DNA of 64,000 nucleotides from Heliorestis acidaminivorans. Lineage in GTDB: Bacteria; Bacillota; Desulfitobacteriia; Heliobacteriales; Heliobacteriaceae. A model generated the notes under the pieces. It saw nothing but the letters and a program-made list of their open reading frames with translations. It searched no databases and was not told where the DNA came from. The stretch lies in NCBI RefSeq assembly GCF_008933955.1, contig NZ_WBXO01000001.1, positions 372,001-436,000 on the forward strand, given 5' to 3'. Positions 9,250 through 17,463 of this stretch are shown piece after piece. How positions within the stretch are numbered: the first letter of the stretch is position 1; every line of letters starts with the position of its first letter. The position numbers were made by a program, and so were the translations under genes.

Positions 9250-9726
9250 TTATCGGTACTTGATCTTCAATTGTTCCCAAACAGCACTAGGTACGTAAGC
9301 TTGTACATCTCCACCAAAAGAAGCTACTTCTTTTACCATGGAACTACTCAAGAAGGCATAGTCGGTGTGAGAAGCTAGAAAAAACGTTTCTGCATGGCGA
9401 TACAAGTTTTTATTCATCAAAGCCATTTGAAACTCATTTTCAAAATCTGATATTGCTCGTAATCCTCGAATAATGACCTGCGCTTTTTCGATTTTTACAA
9501 AGTCGACGAGCAAGCCTGAAAAGCTTTTAACCTTTATATTGCCAAGATGTACAGAGGCTTTTTCGATCATTTTCACACGCTCTTCCATGGTGAAAAGAGG
9601 GTTTTTGCCGGGATTTTTTACAACGGCTACAATTACAATATCAAAAACACTAGACGCTCGTGTAATTATATCCATATGTCCATTCGTAATAGGATCAAAA
9701 CTCCCCGGATAGACGGCAATTCGCAA
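9250..9726 (-). CDS. coaD: Phosphopantetheine adenylyltransferase
   Basis: Penultimate step of coenzyme A synthesis, transferring AMP to 4'-phosphopantetheine. The 158-residue protein begins with the nucleotidyltransferase signature YPGSFDPITNGH (with the HxGH-like TNGH) and has the IRGLRAISDFE block and the C-terminal FLSSSMVKEVA segment. The start is a TTG at 9726, nine bases after AGGAGG. It follows rsmD by 13 bases; the rsmD-coaD pair is conserved in Bacillota. The preceding CoA step (coaBC) is also in the window at 35-36 kb. Confidence 0.97.
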   Translation of the reverse strand: MRIAVYPGSFDPITNGHMDIITRASSVFDIVIVAVVKNPGKNPLFTMEERVKMIEKASVHLGNIKVKSFSGLLVDFVKIEKAQVIIRGLRAISDFENEFQMALMNKNLYRHAETFFLASHTDYAFLSSSMVKEVASFGGDVQAYVPSAVWEQLKIKYR

Positions 9727-9739
9727 CGATGATAGCCTC

Positions 9740-10330
9740 CTATTCCCTGACTTCTACAGCAAGACTTTCCGGCTTTTCTTCCCATTGATAATAATGAAGA
9801 ACCGTATCGCCATAAGCATCTTCTCGCCTTTTTTCTAATCGTCCAACCTTATTCGGCACTTTCTCGTCACGATGACTTTCCAAGATAATTGTGCCTTTTT
9901 CTGTAAGTAAACCAGGTTTTTCATTAAGTGATTGGAGTAGCAAAGGTAATATTTCTCTATGGTAAGGTGGATCAGCAAAAATCAGATCGAACTTTTCTCC
10001 TTCTTGGAGCAGTCTCTTGCATACTTGAAAAACATCTTGTTGAAGAATCTTCCCTTTATTATGCATACCTAGATTCTCTATATTCTTTTGAATGACCTGG
10101 TAAGCTCGGCGATCTTTTTCAACCCATAAAACGCTTTGAGCTCCTCGACTCAAAGCTTCAAGCCCTAAAGAGCCTGTACCTGCAAAAAGGTCAAGACACT
10201 GAGCTGACTGCACACGGTGAGCTAATACATTAAACATTGCTTCTTTTACTCTATCTGCCGTAGGTCTAGTATTCAGCCCCTTTACAGCAAAGAGTCTACG
10301 ACCACCGGCTTGACCGGCAATCACACGCAT
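9740..10330 (-). CDS. rsmD: 16S rRNA (guanine966-N2)-methyltransferase RsmD
   Basis: SAM-dependent methyltransferase that modifies G966 of 16S rRNA (E. coli numbering). The 196-residue protein starts MRVIAGQAGGRRL, as in the family, has the SAM-binding loop DLFAGTGSLGLEALSRGA and the catalytic motif FADPPYH. The ATG at 10330 is preceded by GGGAGG. It heads the rsmD-coaD-coiled-coil unit driven by a good promoter. Confidence 0.95.
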   Translation of the reverse strand: MRVIAGQAGGRRLFAVKGLNTRPTADRVKEAMFNVLAHRVQSAQCLDLFAGTGSLGLEALSRGAQSVLWVEKDRRAYQVIQKNIENLGMHNKGKILQQDVFQVCKRLLQEGEKFDLIFADPPYHREILPLLLQSLNEKPGLLTEKGTIILESHRDEKVPNKVGRLEKRREDAYGDTVLHYYQWEEKPESLAVEVRE

Positions 10331-10360
10331 TTACATTCCTCCCAGGTCGACAGTAACCAA

Positions 10361-10389
10361 ATTATAGCATATTCGCTTTCAATCGACAA
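10361..10389 (-). promoter_or_regulatory. Promoter of rsmD-coaD
   Basis: Minus-strand TTGTCG (10384-10389), 17-base spacer, TATAAT (10361-10366), about 30 bases before the rsmD start. The divergent gpr start is on the other side of the same short region. Confidence 0.75.
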
Positions 10390-10469
10390 TTATTGACTTC
10401 CATGAATGACTATAACTGTGCAGTGGAACATTGAAGATGACGGGAAAAGTGAACAGGGAGGGCATTTTT

Positions 10470-11459
10470 TTGGAACGTTCGCATCTCTACAAGAATTTAG
10501 GCATCCAACTTGATATGGCTGTTGAAGCTCATGATGTGCTTCAACAAGAAAGGCAAAGTAACATCGCCGGTGTAGAAATGTACAAGAACAAGGTGGGCCA
10601 TAGCGATATAACGACCGTAAAAATTACGTCGCCAGAAGGCGAAGAAGCTATGGGTAAGCCCATGGGTAACTATGTAACCATCGATGCACCGCATATGAAA
10701 GTTAATAACCGAGATATCCATCAGGAACTTTCTGGTTTGTTAGCACAGGAGCTAAGTAAACTTCTCCACTTAGGTCCTGATGATTCTGTCTTAGTGGTAG
10801 GTCTAGGCAACTGGCATGCTACGCCTGATGCCCTCGGTCCCAAAGTAGTTAATCACACCATGGTAACGCGTCATCTCCATAAATTTGCACCGGAAGAGTT
10901 ACAGGGAGGACTGCGATCTGTAAGTGCTATTGCGCCTGGTGTTCTCGGCTTAACAGGAATTGAAACAGCAGAAATTATTAAAGGCGTTGTAGAAAAGATA
11001 AATCCCACTGTAATTATTGCTATTGATGCCCTAGCTACTCGTTCAGTAGAAAGAATGGCTACTAGTTTACAAATCGCCGATACAGGCATTACGCCTGGCT
11101 CAGGTGTTGGCAATCGTCGTGTCGGAATTAATAAAGAAACCATGGGCGTACCTGTTATAGCTATCGGTGTTCCCACCGTCGTCCACGCCGGTGTAATCGC
11201 TCACGAAGCCATCGAAATGTTACTTCAACAGTTTCATACCAGTCCTTCTCTCTACCGTCTCTACAAAGGCCTTAACCCTGATTCAATGCAACAAATTATT
11301 GAAGATGTGCTAGAGCCTTTTGGACGAGACTTAATTATGACTCCAAAAGAGATCGATATACTAATTGAAAATACTTCTCGTATCATTGCTACAGGTCTTG
11401 CCCAAGCTTTACATCCATCTATCTCAAGTAGTAGTGAAGGGCTACAATATTTGCAATAA
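10470..11459 (+). CDS. gpr: Germination protease GPR (spore protease)
   Basis: Aspartic-like endopeptidase made as a zymogen in the forespore; it degrades the small acid-soluble spore proteins at germination. The family blocks VVGLGNWHATPDALGP, GLTGIETAEI and DALATRSVERM are clear. I place the start at the TTG at 10470 because AGGGAGGG lies seven bases before it; the frame is open back to a TTG at 10431 that has no ribosome site. The mature end is expected near QLDMAVEA, which resembles the RTDLAVEA self-cleavage region of Bacillus GPR, leaving a propeptide of about 14-15 residues. A likely substrate gene is at 56.7 kb. Confidence 0.94.
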   Translation: MERSHLYKNLGIQLDMAVEAHDVLQQERQSNIAGVEMYKNKVGHSDITTVKITSPEGEEAMGKPMGNYVTIDAPHMKVNNRDIHQELSGLLAQELSKLLHLGPDDSVLVVGLGNWHATPDALGPKVVNHTMVTRHLHKFAPEELQGGLRSVSAIAPGVLGLTGIETAEIIKGVVEKINPTVIIAIDALATRSVERMATSLQIADTGITPGSGVGNRRVGINKETMGVPVIAIGVPTVVHAGVIAHEAIEMLLQQFHTSPSLYRLYKGLNPDSMQQIIEDVLEPFGRDLIMTPKEIDILIENTSRIIATGLAQALHPSISSSSEGLQYLQ

Positions 11460-11520
11460 TCTTTTGAACCTAGATTTCTTAAGATTCCTTGTTCTTTTAA
11501 AAGTCACTCAAAAAAATCAC

Positions 11521-13914
11521 TCAAAGCAAGTCAAGACCTTGAAAAGTATGGGCGATTTTTTTGCGTAAAGCCTTGCTTTCAGGATTATCTAATTGAGGAT
11601 ATTTTTCTAGGTAGGAGCGAGACGCGATCTGAGCTGTCTCCATAATTGCGCCATCTCTCGTTAGATCAGCTACTTTGAAGGCAGGAATTCCACTTTGTCT
11701 CGTTCCTAACATTTCACCAGGTCCCCGTAGTTTTAGATCTTCTTCAGCAAGTAAAAAGCCATCGTTGCTTTTCTCCATAGCCTTCATTCTCAGGCGCCCT
11801 TCTTCAGTTAAACGATCTGCTACGAGGATACAGTAAGACTCATGAGAGTTTCTTCCTACACGTCCGCGAATCTGGTGTAGCTGGGCCAAACCAAATCGTT
11901 CTGCATCTTCTATAATCATTACCGTTGCATTAGGTACATCAATACCTACTTCAATAACTGTTGTAGTCACTAAAATATCGATTTTGCCTTGACTAAAAGC
12001 TTCCATAACGGAAGCTTTTTCATCTTTTTTTAGTCTCCCATGCATAATAGCCACTTTCAGATCAGGAAAGATGTCTCGAGATAGTATCTCATATCTCTCT
12101 TCTACAGCTGCTAAGTCCATCGTTTCAGACTCTTCAATAGATGGACAAAGCACATAAGCTTGGAAACCAGCCTTTACTTCACGACGAATTAAGTTATATA
12201 TACGAGGCCAAGTTTTACTGGATAGATGATATGTTTTAATACTTTGACGGCCCGGTGGTCTCTCATTGAGCACAGAAACATCTAGATCTCCATAGATGGT
12301 CATGGCTAGTGTTCTAGGGATGGGAGTAGCTGTCATAACGAGTAAGTCAGCACCTTTGCCTTTTTCCCATAAAGCAGACCTTTGTTTTACACCAAAGCGA
12401 TGTTGCTCATCAATTATTACAAGAGCTAATTTTTTGAATCTTACATCTTTTTGTATTAGTGCATGGGTGCCAATAACTACAGAAATAGATCCTTCTAGCA
12501 GACCTTGTAAAACTTCTTCTCTCTTCCTGCGTCCTGAAGAACCGGAAAGATGAGCAACTGCTATGCCTATGGGGGCTAATAGCTTTTGCCAATTTATGGC
12601 GTGCTGTTCAGCTAAAACTTCTGTAGGTGCCATAAAAGCGGCTTGATAACCTGATGAGACTGCTTTTACAACGGCTGAAGCGGCAACTACTGTTTTCCCC
12701 GACCCTACATCACCTTGTAATAAACGATTCATTGGTCGTGGAGAAGCCATATCAGATGAAATTTCTTGGATTACTCTTTGTTGAGCTCCTGTTAGTTTAA
12801 AAGGCAAGAGACTCCAAAAGCGCCTAAGCTCTTCGTCACCCCGACCATGAACAAAACCTCGAGAAGTATCCTTTTTTTGTTGTCTTAGATAGTGTAAGGC
12901 ACATTGCAAAAGAAAAACTTCATCAAAAACAAGTCCGCTTCGACCATTTTCCGCTTCTTCTAAACTATGAGGAAAGTGTAAAGCTTGTAAAGCTTTGTCT
13001 AAAGGAAGGTAATCTAGTTGCTGTCGAACCTCCCTAGGAACAATATCTTCAAGAATATGTCTATAGTTCTGGAAGACTTGTTCAAAAAGTTTTCTTAAGT
13101 ATCGCTGATGAATTCCTTCTGTTGCAGGATAAACAGGAATTAATCGCCCTGTATGAAGTCCAGCTTCTTCTTGTAACTCTATTTCTTGAACTGTTAGCTC
13201 TGCTTTGCCATAGGCGTACTCAACTTTACCCGATACCATAACTGCTGACCCAGGGGGGTATTGCTTCATCATTTGCTTACGATTAAACCATAGGAGAGAA
13301 AGAATTCCCGTCCCATCGTCTAAACGTCCTCTAATCACAGTAAGGCCACGGCGAGGTTGCCATTCCTGGTAAGCTCGAATCACACCAGCTACAGTAACTT
13401 CTCCAGGACCATAAATTTGTGAGATTTTAACTATCTGACTACGATCAATATATCGAAAAGGGATATGAAAGAATAGATCCTCTATTGTTTCAATACCCAT
13501 TTTCTTCATTTTTAGAGCCCGTTGCGGACCCACACCTTTTAAAAATTGAATAGCAGTCCCTGGACCTTTTTGTACACTTGAAGCTTTGGCTTGAGCCTCC
13601 TGCTGATTGGCTTCTTTTTTTTGAAAAAGCTCCGGCTTTTCTATCTCTACTTCTTTTAGGGCTTCTGCTAATTCTTCTACGATTTTTTTTCTTTCTGCTT
13701 TCGATAAGCTACGATAATTACTCATTTGCCTTTCCCATAAAGCAAGACGTGCTTTAAAAGGCCCTGATTCTTCTGATAGCTTTTGTAGTATTGAAGTTAA
13801 CATAGTTTGCGCATAGCGGGAAAAACCACCAATAACAGCACCATCGGTATAACCCAGGTTACGTTCTGCATCAATCGAACGTCGGAGCTCTATCCATAAA
13901 GGTCGCCAACTCAT
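11521..13914 (-). CDS. recG: ATP-dependent DNA helicase RecG with N-terminal extension
   Basis: Remodels stalled replication forks and branch-migrates Holliday junctions. At 797 residues it is over 100 residues longer than common RecG. Residues 1-115 are an extra alpha-helical domain beginning with tryptophan- and glycine-containing motifs (GYTDGAVIGGFSRY) reminiscent of the extension known in cyanobacterial RecG. The wedge domain follows (FLKGVGPQRA near 130), then helicase motif I GDVGSGKT, motif II DEQH, motif III TATPIPRT, and GRVGRNSHES. The ATG at 13914 is 7 bases from the yloV stop. Confidence 0.95.
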   Translation of the reverse strand: MSWRPLWIELRRSIDAERNLGYTDGAVIGGFSRYAQTMLTSILQKLSEESGPFKARLALWERQMSNYRSLSKAERKKIVEELAEALKEVEIEKPELFQKKEANQQEAQAKASSVQKGPGTAIQFLKGVGPQRALKMKKMGIETIEDLFFHIPFRYIDRSQIVKISQIYGPGEVTVAGVIRAYQEWQPRRGLTVIRGRLDDGTGILSLLWFNRKQMMKQYPPGSAVMVSGKVEYAYGKAELTVQEIELQEEAGLHTGRLIPVYPATEGIHQRYLRKLFEQVFQNYRHILEDIVPREVRQQLDYLPLDKALQALHFPHSLEEAENGRSGLVFDEVFLLQCALHYLRQQKKDTSRGFVHGRGDEELRRFWSLLPFKLTGAQQRVIQEISSDMASPRPMNRLLQGDVGSGKTVVAASAVVKAVSSGYQAAFMAPTEVLAEQHAINWQKLLAPIGIAVAHLSGSSGRRKREEVLQGLLEGSISVVIGTHALIQKDVRFKKLALVIIDEQHRFGVKQRSALWEKGKGADLLVMTATPIPRTLAMTIYGDLDVSVLNERPPGRQSIKTYHLSSKTWPRIYNLIRREVKAGFQAYVLCPSIEESETMDLAAVEERYEILSRDIFPDLKVAIMHGRLKKDEKASVMEAFSQGKIDILVTTTVIEVGIDVPNATVMIIEDAERFGLAQLHQIRGRVGRNSHESYCILVADRLTEEGRLRMKAMEKSNDGFLLAEEDLKLRGPGEMLGTRQSGIPAFKVADLTRDGAIMETAQIASRSYLEKYPQLDNPESKALRKKIAHTFQGLDLL

Positions 13915-13921
13915 CGCTCTG

Positions 13922-15565
13922 TTACTCCAGTCCTATCAAGTAAGGATAGAGAGGTTGTCCTGCTGTAATCTCTTCTATATCTGCTTCAGCAAAACGTTCT
14001 TGTAAGGTTTTGATAACCCGATCAATCTCTTCTCGCTCCAGACCTGCACCTGTATAGACTGTGATCAATTCCCAGTCCTCATCATTTCGTTCGATCGTTT
14101 GCACAATAACTTCTTCTATTACCGTACCGCTAGCTACTAATTGGTGGTTCAACAAGCCCAAAAATTGGCCTTCCTTAGCCGTAATTCCATTAATAGTTGC
14201 GTCCCTTACAGCTTTTGTAATTTCAGCACACTCTACTTGATGATAGCCTTCTGTCATAACTTGTACATTATCTTTAACGCTTTTGTTACTATCATAAGCT
14301 AAGGCCGCTACAAGGCCTCCTGCTAGATGCTTTGTTGGCACCATCATAACTCGGTCTTCACCGATCATTTTGATAGCCTGCCCTGCGGCCATCGTTAGGT
14401 TTGGATGGTTAGGCAGTAATATGGTGTAAGCAGCATTTGCTTTTTCTATAGCTTCTACCCAGTCTTGGGCACTAGGATTGCTTGTAGAACCTCCCATGAC
14501 AATGGCACTAGCTCCCTGCTCACGAAACAGTTGAGCCCAGCCTTCTGAAGGTGCTGAAGCAATAAAAGCTACTTCGCTTTTTGGGCGTAGCTGGTCTTTC
14601 ATATTTGAAATTGTGATGTCGTGAAGTGTACCATAAAAACCGCCTTTTTCTAATGCAAGCCCTGGGCGATCTGTGTGTACATGACATTTCAGTACATTAG
14701 AGTCTCCTACGACTAAAACGGAATCGCCAATATCCTCAAGCCTGTGACGTAATGCTTGCAAGGGTAATGCCGTACCGCGAAGGATAAATTCTGTGCAGTA
14801 AGTAAAATGAGTAGCTTCTCTTTCTTTTGCTCCTGTAAGATGAAAAGCATTGCGCTTCTGCCAGTCTGCTTCTACTGATTGCAAAAAAGGCTGTAAATCG
14901 CCTTCTTCCTCAGTTGTCTCACCTAGTAAAGCTTTATAAATGCCTTGTAAGAAAAGCACATAGCCTTGTCCACCAGCATCAACCACACCAGCTTCTTTTA
15001 GAACAGGCAGTAGTTCTGGTGTGCGACTTAATGCTTCTTGACCTGCTTCAGTCGCTATAAGAAAGAGTTCTTCAAAGGATATATCTTTTCTCTTCGCTCT
15101 TTTCTTGGCCTCCTGAGCAGCTTCTTTGGCTACTGTTAAGATTGTACCCTCCACAGGCTTCATAACAGCGCTATACGCCAGTTCTACCCCTTTAACCATG
15201 CCCTGAGCCCAGTCTTGTGGTGTAACTAGGGTATTTTTTTCAATGGCTTTAGCCCAGCCCCAGATTAATTGCGAAAAAATTACTCCAGAGTTACCACGAG
15301 CGCCCAACAAAGCACCCTTGGCCGCTACAGTTGCAATTTTACCTGCCTTTTTTTCTCCTTCACCAGGCAGAGATGCTACAGCAGATTTCAACGTTAAAGC
15401 CATGTTTGTACCTGTATCACCATCGGGGACAGGAAAGACATTCAACTGATCAATCTGTGCTTTTTTTTGCTCAACAGAGTAAGCACCACCCTGAAGCAGG
15501 CGAACTAAGTCCTCTCCGGAGAGCTTGTAATTCTTATCCTTTGGGGACTTTGATGCCATGGACAT
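13922..15565 (-). CDS. yloV: DAK2-domain protein YloV (FakA-type fatty acid kinase family)
   Basis: 547-residue member of the YloV/FakA family. FakA with a FakB partner phosphorylates fatty acids so that they can enter phospholipids; no fakB is in this window. The N-terminal DAK2 kinase domain shows NVFPVPDGDTGTNM with the metal-binding Asp residues, then GARGNSGVI and the DAGGQGY block; the C-terminal half is the DUF1949-like FakA C domain. The ATG at 15565 follows GAGGTG and starts 32 bases inside yloU. Naming it a fatty acid kinase is by family only. Confidence 0.88.
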   Translation of the reverse strand: MSMASKSPKDKNYKLSGEDLVRLLQGGAYSVEQKKAQIDQLNVFPVPDGDTGTNMALTLKSAVASLPGEGEKKAGKIATVAAKGALLGARGNSGVIFSQLIWGWAKAIEKNTLVTPQDWAQGMVKGVELAYSAVMKPVEGTILTVAKEAAQEAKKRAKRKDISFEELFLIATEAGQEALSRTPELLPVLKEAGVVDAGGQGYVLFLQGIYKALLGETTEEEGDLQPFLQSVEADWQKRNAFHLTGAKEREATHFTYCTEFILRGTALPLQALRHRLEDIGDSVLVVGDSNVLKCHVHTDRPGLALEKGGFYGTLHDITISNMKDQLRPKSEVAFIASAPSEGWAQLFREQGASAIVMGGSTSNPSAQDWVEAIEKANAAYTILLPNHPNLTMAAGQAIKMIGEDRVMMVPTKHLAGGLVAALAYDSNKSVKDNVQVMTEGYHQVECAEITKAVRDATINGITAKEGQFLGLLNHQLVASGTVIEEVIVQTIERNDEDWELITVYTGAGLEREEIDRVIKTLQERFAEADIEEITAGQPLYPYLIGLE

Positions 15566-15902
15566 TTATATTCACCTCACGGACCTGAATGCCAAGTTGA
15601 GTTTCAATAGCAATCTTAGCTCTTTCCATTACAGTGCGAGCTACCTCAGGAATCCTTACGCCGTAAGCTACAATAACATGAAGATCTACAGTAACAGAAA
15701 AGTCATCGTGACTTTGTATGGCTATGCCTTTTTTTCGACCTTTTTCACTAATTTTTAAGTTTAGGCCCTCTAATAGATCTTTCGGTGCCATAGCTACAAG
15801 TCCATAGCATTCTGAAATAGATTGAGATAGAATAGCCATAATAACATCATCAGAAATTGAAACATTCCCAGCTTTTGAAGTCTCTACAATAGACATAAGC
15901 AT
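15534..15902 (-). CDS. yloU: Asp23/Gls24 family protein YloU
   Basis: Small (122 residues) alkaline-shock Asp23-type protein that almost always precedes yloV in Bacillota. In Staphylococcus Asp23 is membrane-associated through a partner and linked to envelope stress; the YloU function is not established. The protein has the typical GNVSISDDVI start, SISECYGLVAM, DLHVIVAYGVRIPEVA and the C-terminal VNINVHGIKV. The ATG follows GAGGAGG. Its last codons hold the ribosome site and start of yloV, which suggests coupled translation. Confidence 0.92.
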   Translation of the reverse strand: MLMSIVETSKAGNVSISDDVIMAILSQSISECYGLVAMAPKDLLEGLNLKISEKGRKKGIAIQSHDDFSVTVDLHVIVAYGVRIPEVARTVMERAKIAIETQLGIQVREVNINVHGIKVPKG

Positions 15903-15957
15903 TCTAACCTCCTCAAAGCAATCATTAAACCTAATAAGCTTTTCTTAATTCACTATT

Positions 15958-15988
15958 GGAAAAGGAGCCTTAAGGCCCCTTCTTTTCC
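15958..15988 (-). terminator. Hairpin at the end of the DUF1858 gene
   Basis: Inverted repeat GGAAAAG..GCC/GGC..CTTTTCC with small bulges covers the stop codon region of the DUF1858 gene. It lacks a proper T run, so it may only be a weak transcript end or a stability hairpin ahead of yloU. Confidence 0.35.
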
Positions 15989-16179
15989 AACTGATTAAGT
16001 TCATTCATCAAAATATTTATATCAATACCATGCATACGCGCTCCGTTTTCAATAGATTCCAAAGCAGAGCCCATGCAACCTTGACAAGCCATACCGTGGT
16101 TTGCCAATATTTCTCTAGATCGGGGATAGGTTTGAAGCAATTCTAAGAGGGACATTTCTTTGGTTATCTTTCCCATCAT
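15970..16179 (-). CDS. DUF1858 domain protein
   Basis: Short (69 residues) cytoplasmic protein of the DUF1858 family. It has the typical arrangement of a helix with LLELLQTYPRSREILANHG followed by MACQGCMGSALESIENGARMHGID, with a CxxC pair that could bind metal or take part in redox chemistry. Relatives occur near hybrid-cluster proteins and other anaerobe genes, but no function is known. The ATG at 16179 (ATGATG) follows GAGGAGGTG by two to five bases; an upstream in-frame start at 16209 lacks a ribosome site. It is divergent from rpmB and upstream of yloU-yloV-recG. Confidence 0.8.
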   Translation of the reverse strand: MMGKITKEMSLLELLQTYPRSREILANHGMACQGCMGSALESIENGARMHGIDINILMNELNQLEKKGP

Positions 16180-16255
16180 AACACCTCCTCTATCCCTGTC
16201 ATGGTTCAATATTCGCCATCTATCATAGAAAATCCTTTTACCCCTAGATTGGAGC

Positions 16256-16284
16256 TTGTCAAAAAATAATGTATCTGGTAAACT
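16256..16284 (+). promoter_or_regulatory. Promoter of rpmB
   Basis: TTGTCA (16256-16261), 17-base spacer and TAAACT (16279-16284), about 39 bases before the rpmB ATG. The ribosome site GTAAGGAGGTG follows. Confidence 0.75.
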
Positions 16285-16322
16285 GTAATAGTGATTTTTT
16301 TGACCCGTAAGGAGGTGTAGTC

Positions 16323-16514
16323 ATGGCACGGAAATGCGCCATTTGCGGCAAAGGGGTTCAGACTGGTATGCAAGTCAGCCACTCTCATATCCGTACAAAA
16401 CGTACCTGGTCGCCTAACCTTCAGCGTGTTCGCGCTGTTGTGAAGGGTACTCCAGTTCGTCTGAACGTATGTACCCGTTGCCTCCGTTCGGGCAAGGTTC
16501 AAAGATCTGTATAA
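16323..16514 (+). CDS. rpmB: 50S ribosomal protein L28
   Basis: Large-subunit ribosomal protein of 63 residues. It reads [11 protein letters not shown], then the conserved [11 protein letters not shown] block, and a second Cys pair in [11 protein letters not shown], so it is the zinc-binding (C+) form. It starts with ATG after AAGGAGGTG. It is a single-gene plus-strand unit with its own promoter and terminator, lying between minus-strand hslO and the DUF1858 gene, the usual position of rpmB opposite yloU in Bacillota. Confidence 0.97.
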   Translation: MARKCAICGKGVQTGMQVSHSHIRTKRTWSPNLQRVRAVVKGTPVRLNVCTRCLRSGKVQRSV

Positions 16515-16547
16515 GATTCACTAATATACTGAACGGGTAATAAAACG

Positions 16548-16590
16548 AGTCCTTTGACATTATATGTCGAAGGACTTTTTTATTTTATTC
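16548..16590. terminator. Terminator of rpmB, probably shared with hslO
   Basis: A 13-base-pair stem (AGTCCTTTGACAT with ATGTCGAAGGACT, loop TAT) is followed on the plus strand by TTTTTATTTTATT. On the minus strand it is followed by CGTTTTATT, so it can also end the hslO transcript. The two genes converge here. Confidence 0.9.
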
Positions 16591-17463
16591 GAGCTCTTTT
16601 TCTAGAGCAATCAATTCGTCAACTGAAAAAATGTATTGTTCATTACAAAAATGACAGACTACTTCAGCTCCACCTTGTTCTTTACGCATTTCTGCTAACT
16701 CTTGAGCACCTAAGCTTTTGAGCATTGTTTCTAGACGCAGGCGATCACATTGGCATTGAAAGAAAGGTTTTTTTTGGGCCAATATTTTTTTGTCTTCTTC
16801 TGGCAAAAGAGGGTCTAAAAGAGATGCAACGTCTTTGCCGCTAGCAAAAAAGTAACTAATAGGGCCTAGTTCTTTGATTTTCTTTTCTAAATGTTCTATC
16901 TTTTCCTCACTTACACCTGGTAAGAGCTGTAATAGGTAGCCACCGGCCGCTTGGACAGTGCCATCTTCATTGAGTAATACACCAAGAGCTACAGCCGTCG
17001 GTGTTTGTTCTGATGTAGCAAAGTAATGAGTTAAGTCTTCTGCTATTTCTCCACTAACTAGAGGTGCTGAGCCTGTATAGCTTTCTTTCAGACCTAGATC
17101 ACGAGTTACATGAAGATGACCTGTAGCACCAACAGCACCACCTACATCTAGCTTCTCAGGCGAACGCGAAGGCCAATCCAAGGTTGGATTTTGTACATAA
17201 CCACGCACTTCTCCTTGAGCGTTACTTTGCGCCACAATTGCGCCTAAAGGGCCGTCGCCAAGAATGCGTAAAGTTATTTTCTCTTCACCTTTTTGCATAG
17301 CACCCATCAGTAAAGCCGCTGTCATAGCACGACCTAAAGCGGCTGTTGCTGTAGGCCAACTTTTGTGTCGACTTTGCGCTTCTGCTACTAATTCTGTAGT
17401 ACGTGCTGCAATTAAACGAATCTGCCCATCTCGATCAGTAGCCCAAATCAACTGGTCACCCAT
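16585..17463 (-). CDS. hslO: Redox-regulated chaperone Hsp33
   Basis: Holdase chaperone activated by oxidation or heat. The 292-residue protein shows the N-terminal substrate-binding domain and the C-terminal redox switch with the CxC of QCQCDR and the CxxC of VVCHFCNEQY, which bind zinc in the reduced form. The GRAMTAALLMGAM and GDGPLGAI segments are family hallmarks. The ATG at 17463 overlaps the last eight bases of the upstream kinase gene, so both are likely translated from one message. Confidence 0.95.
   Translation of the reverse strand: MGDQLIWATDRDGQIRLIAARTTELVAEAQSRHKSWPTATAALGRAMTAALLMGAMQKGEEKITLRILGDGPLGAIVAQSNAQGEVRGYVQNPTLDWPSRSPEKLDVGGAVGATGHLHVTRDLGLKESYTGSAPLVSGEIAEDLTHYFATSEQTPTAVALGVLLNEDGTVQAAGGYLLQLLPGVSEEKIEHLEKKIKELGPISYFFASGKDVASLLDPLLPEEDKKILAQKKPFFQCQCDRLRLETMLKSLGAQELAEMRKEQGGAEVVCHFCNEQYIFSVDELIALEKELE

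Noticed and set aside
10340..10469. Sporulation sigma-G promoter for gpr
   Set aside because: Looked for GNATR and CATNNTA with 17-18 base spacing; only partial matches occur, so I did not call one.
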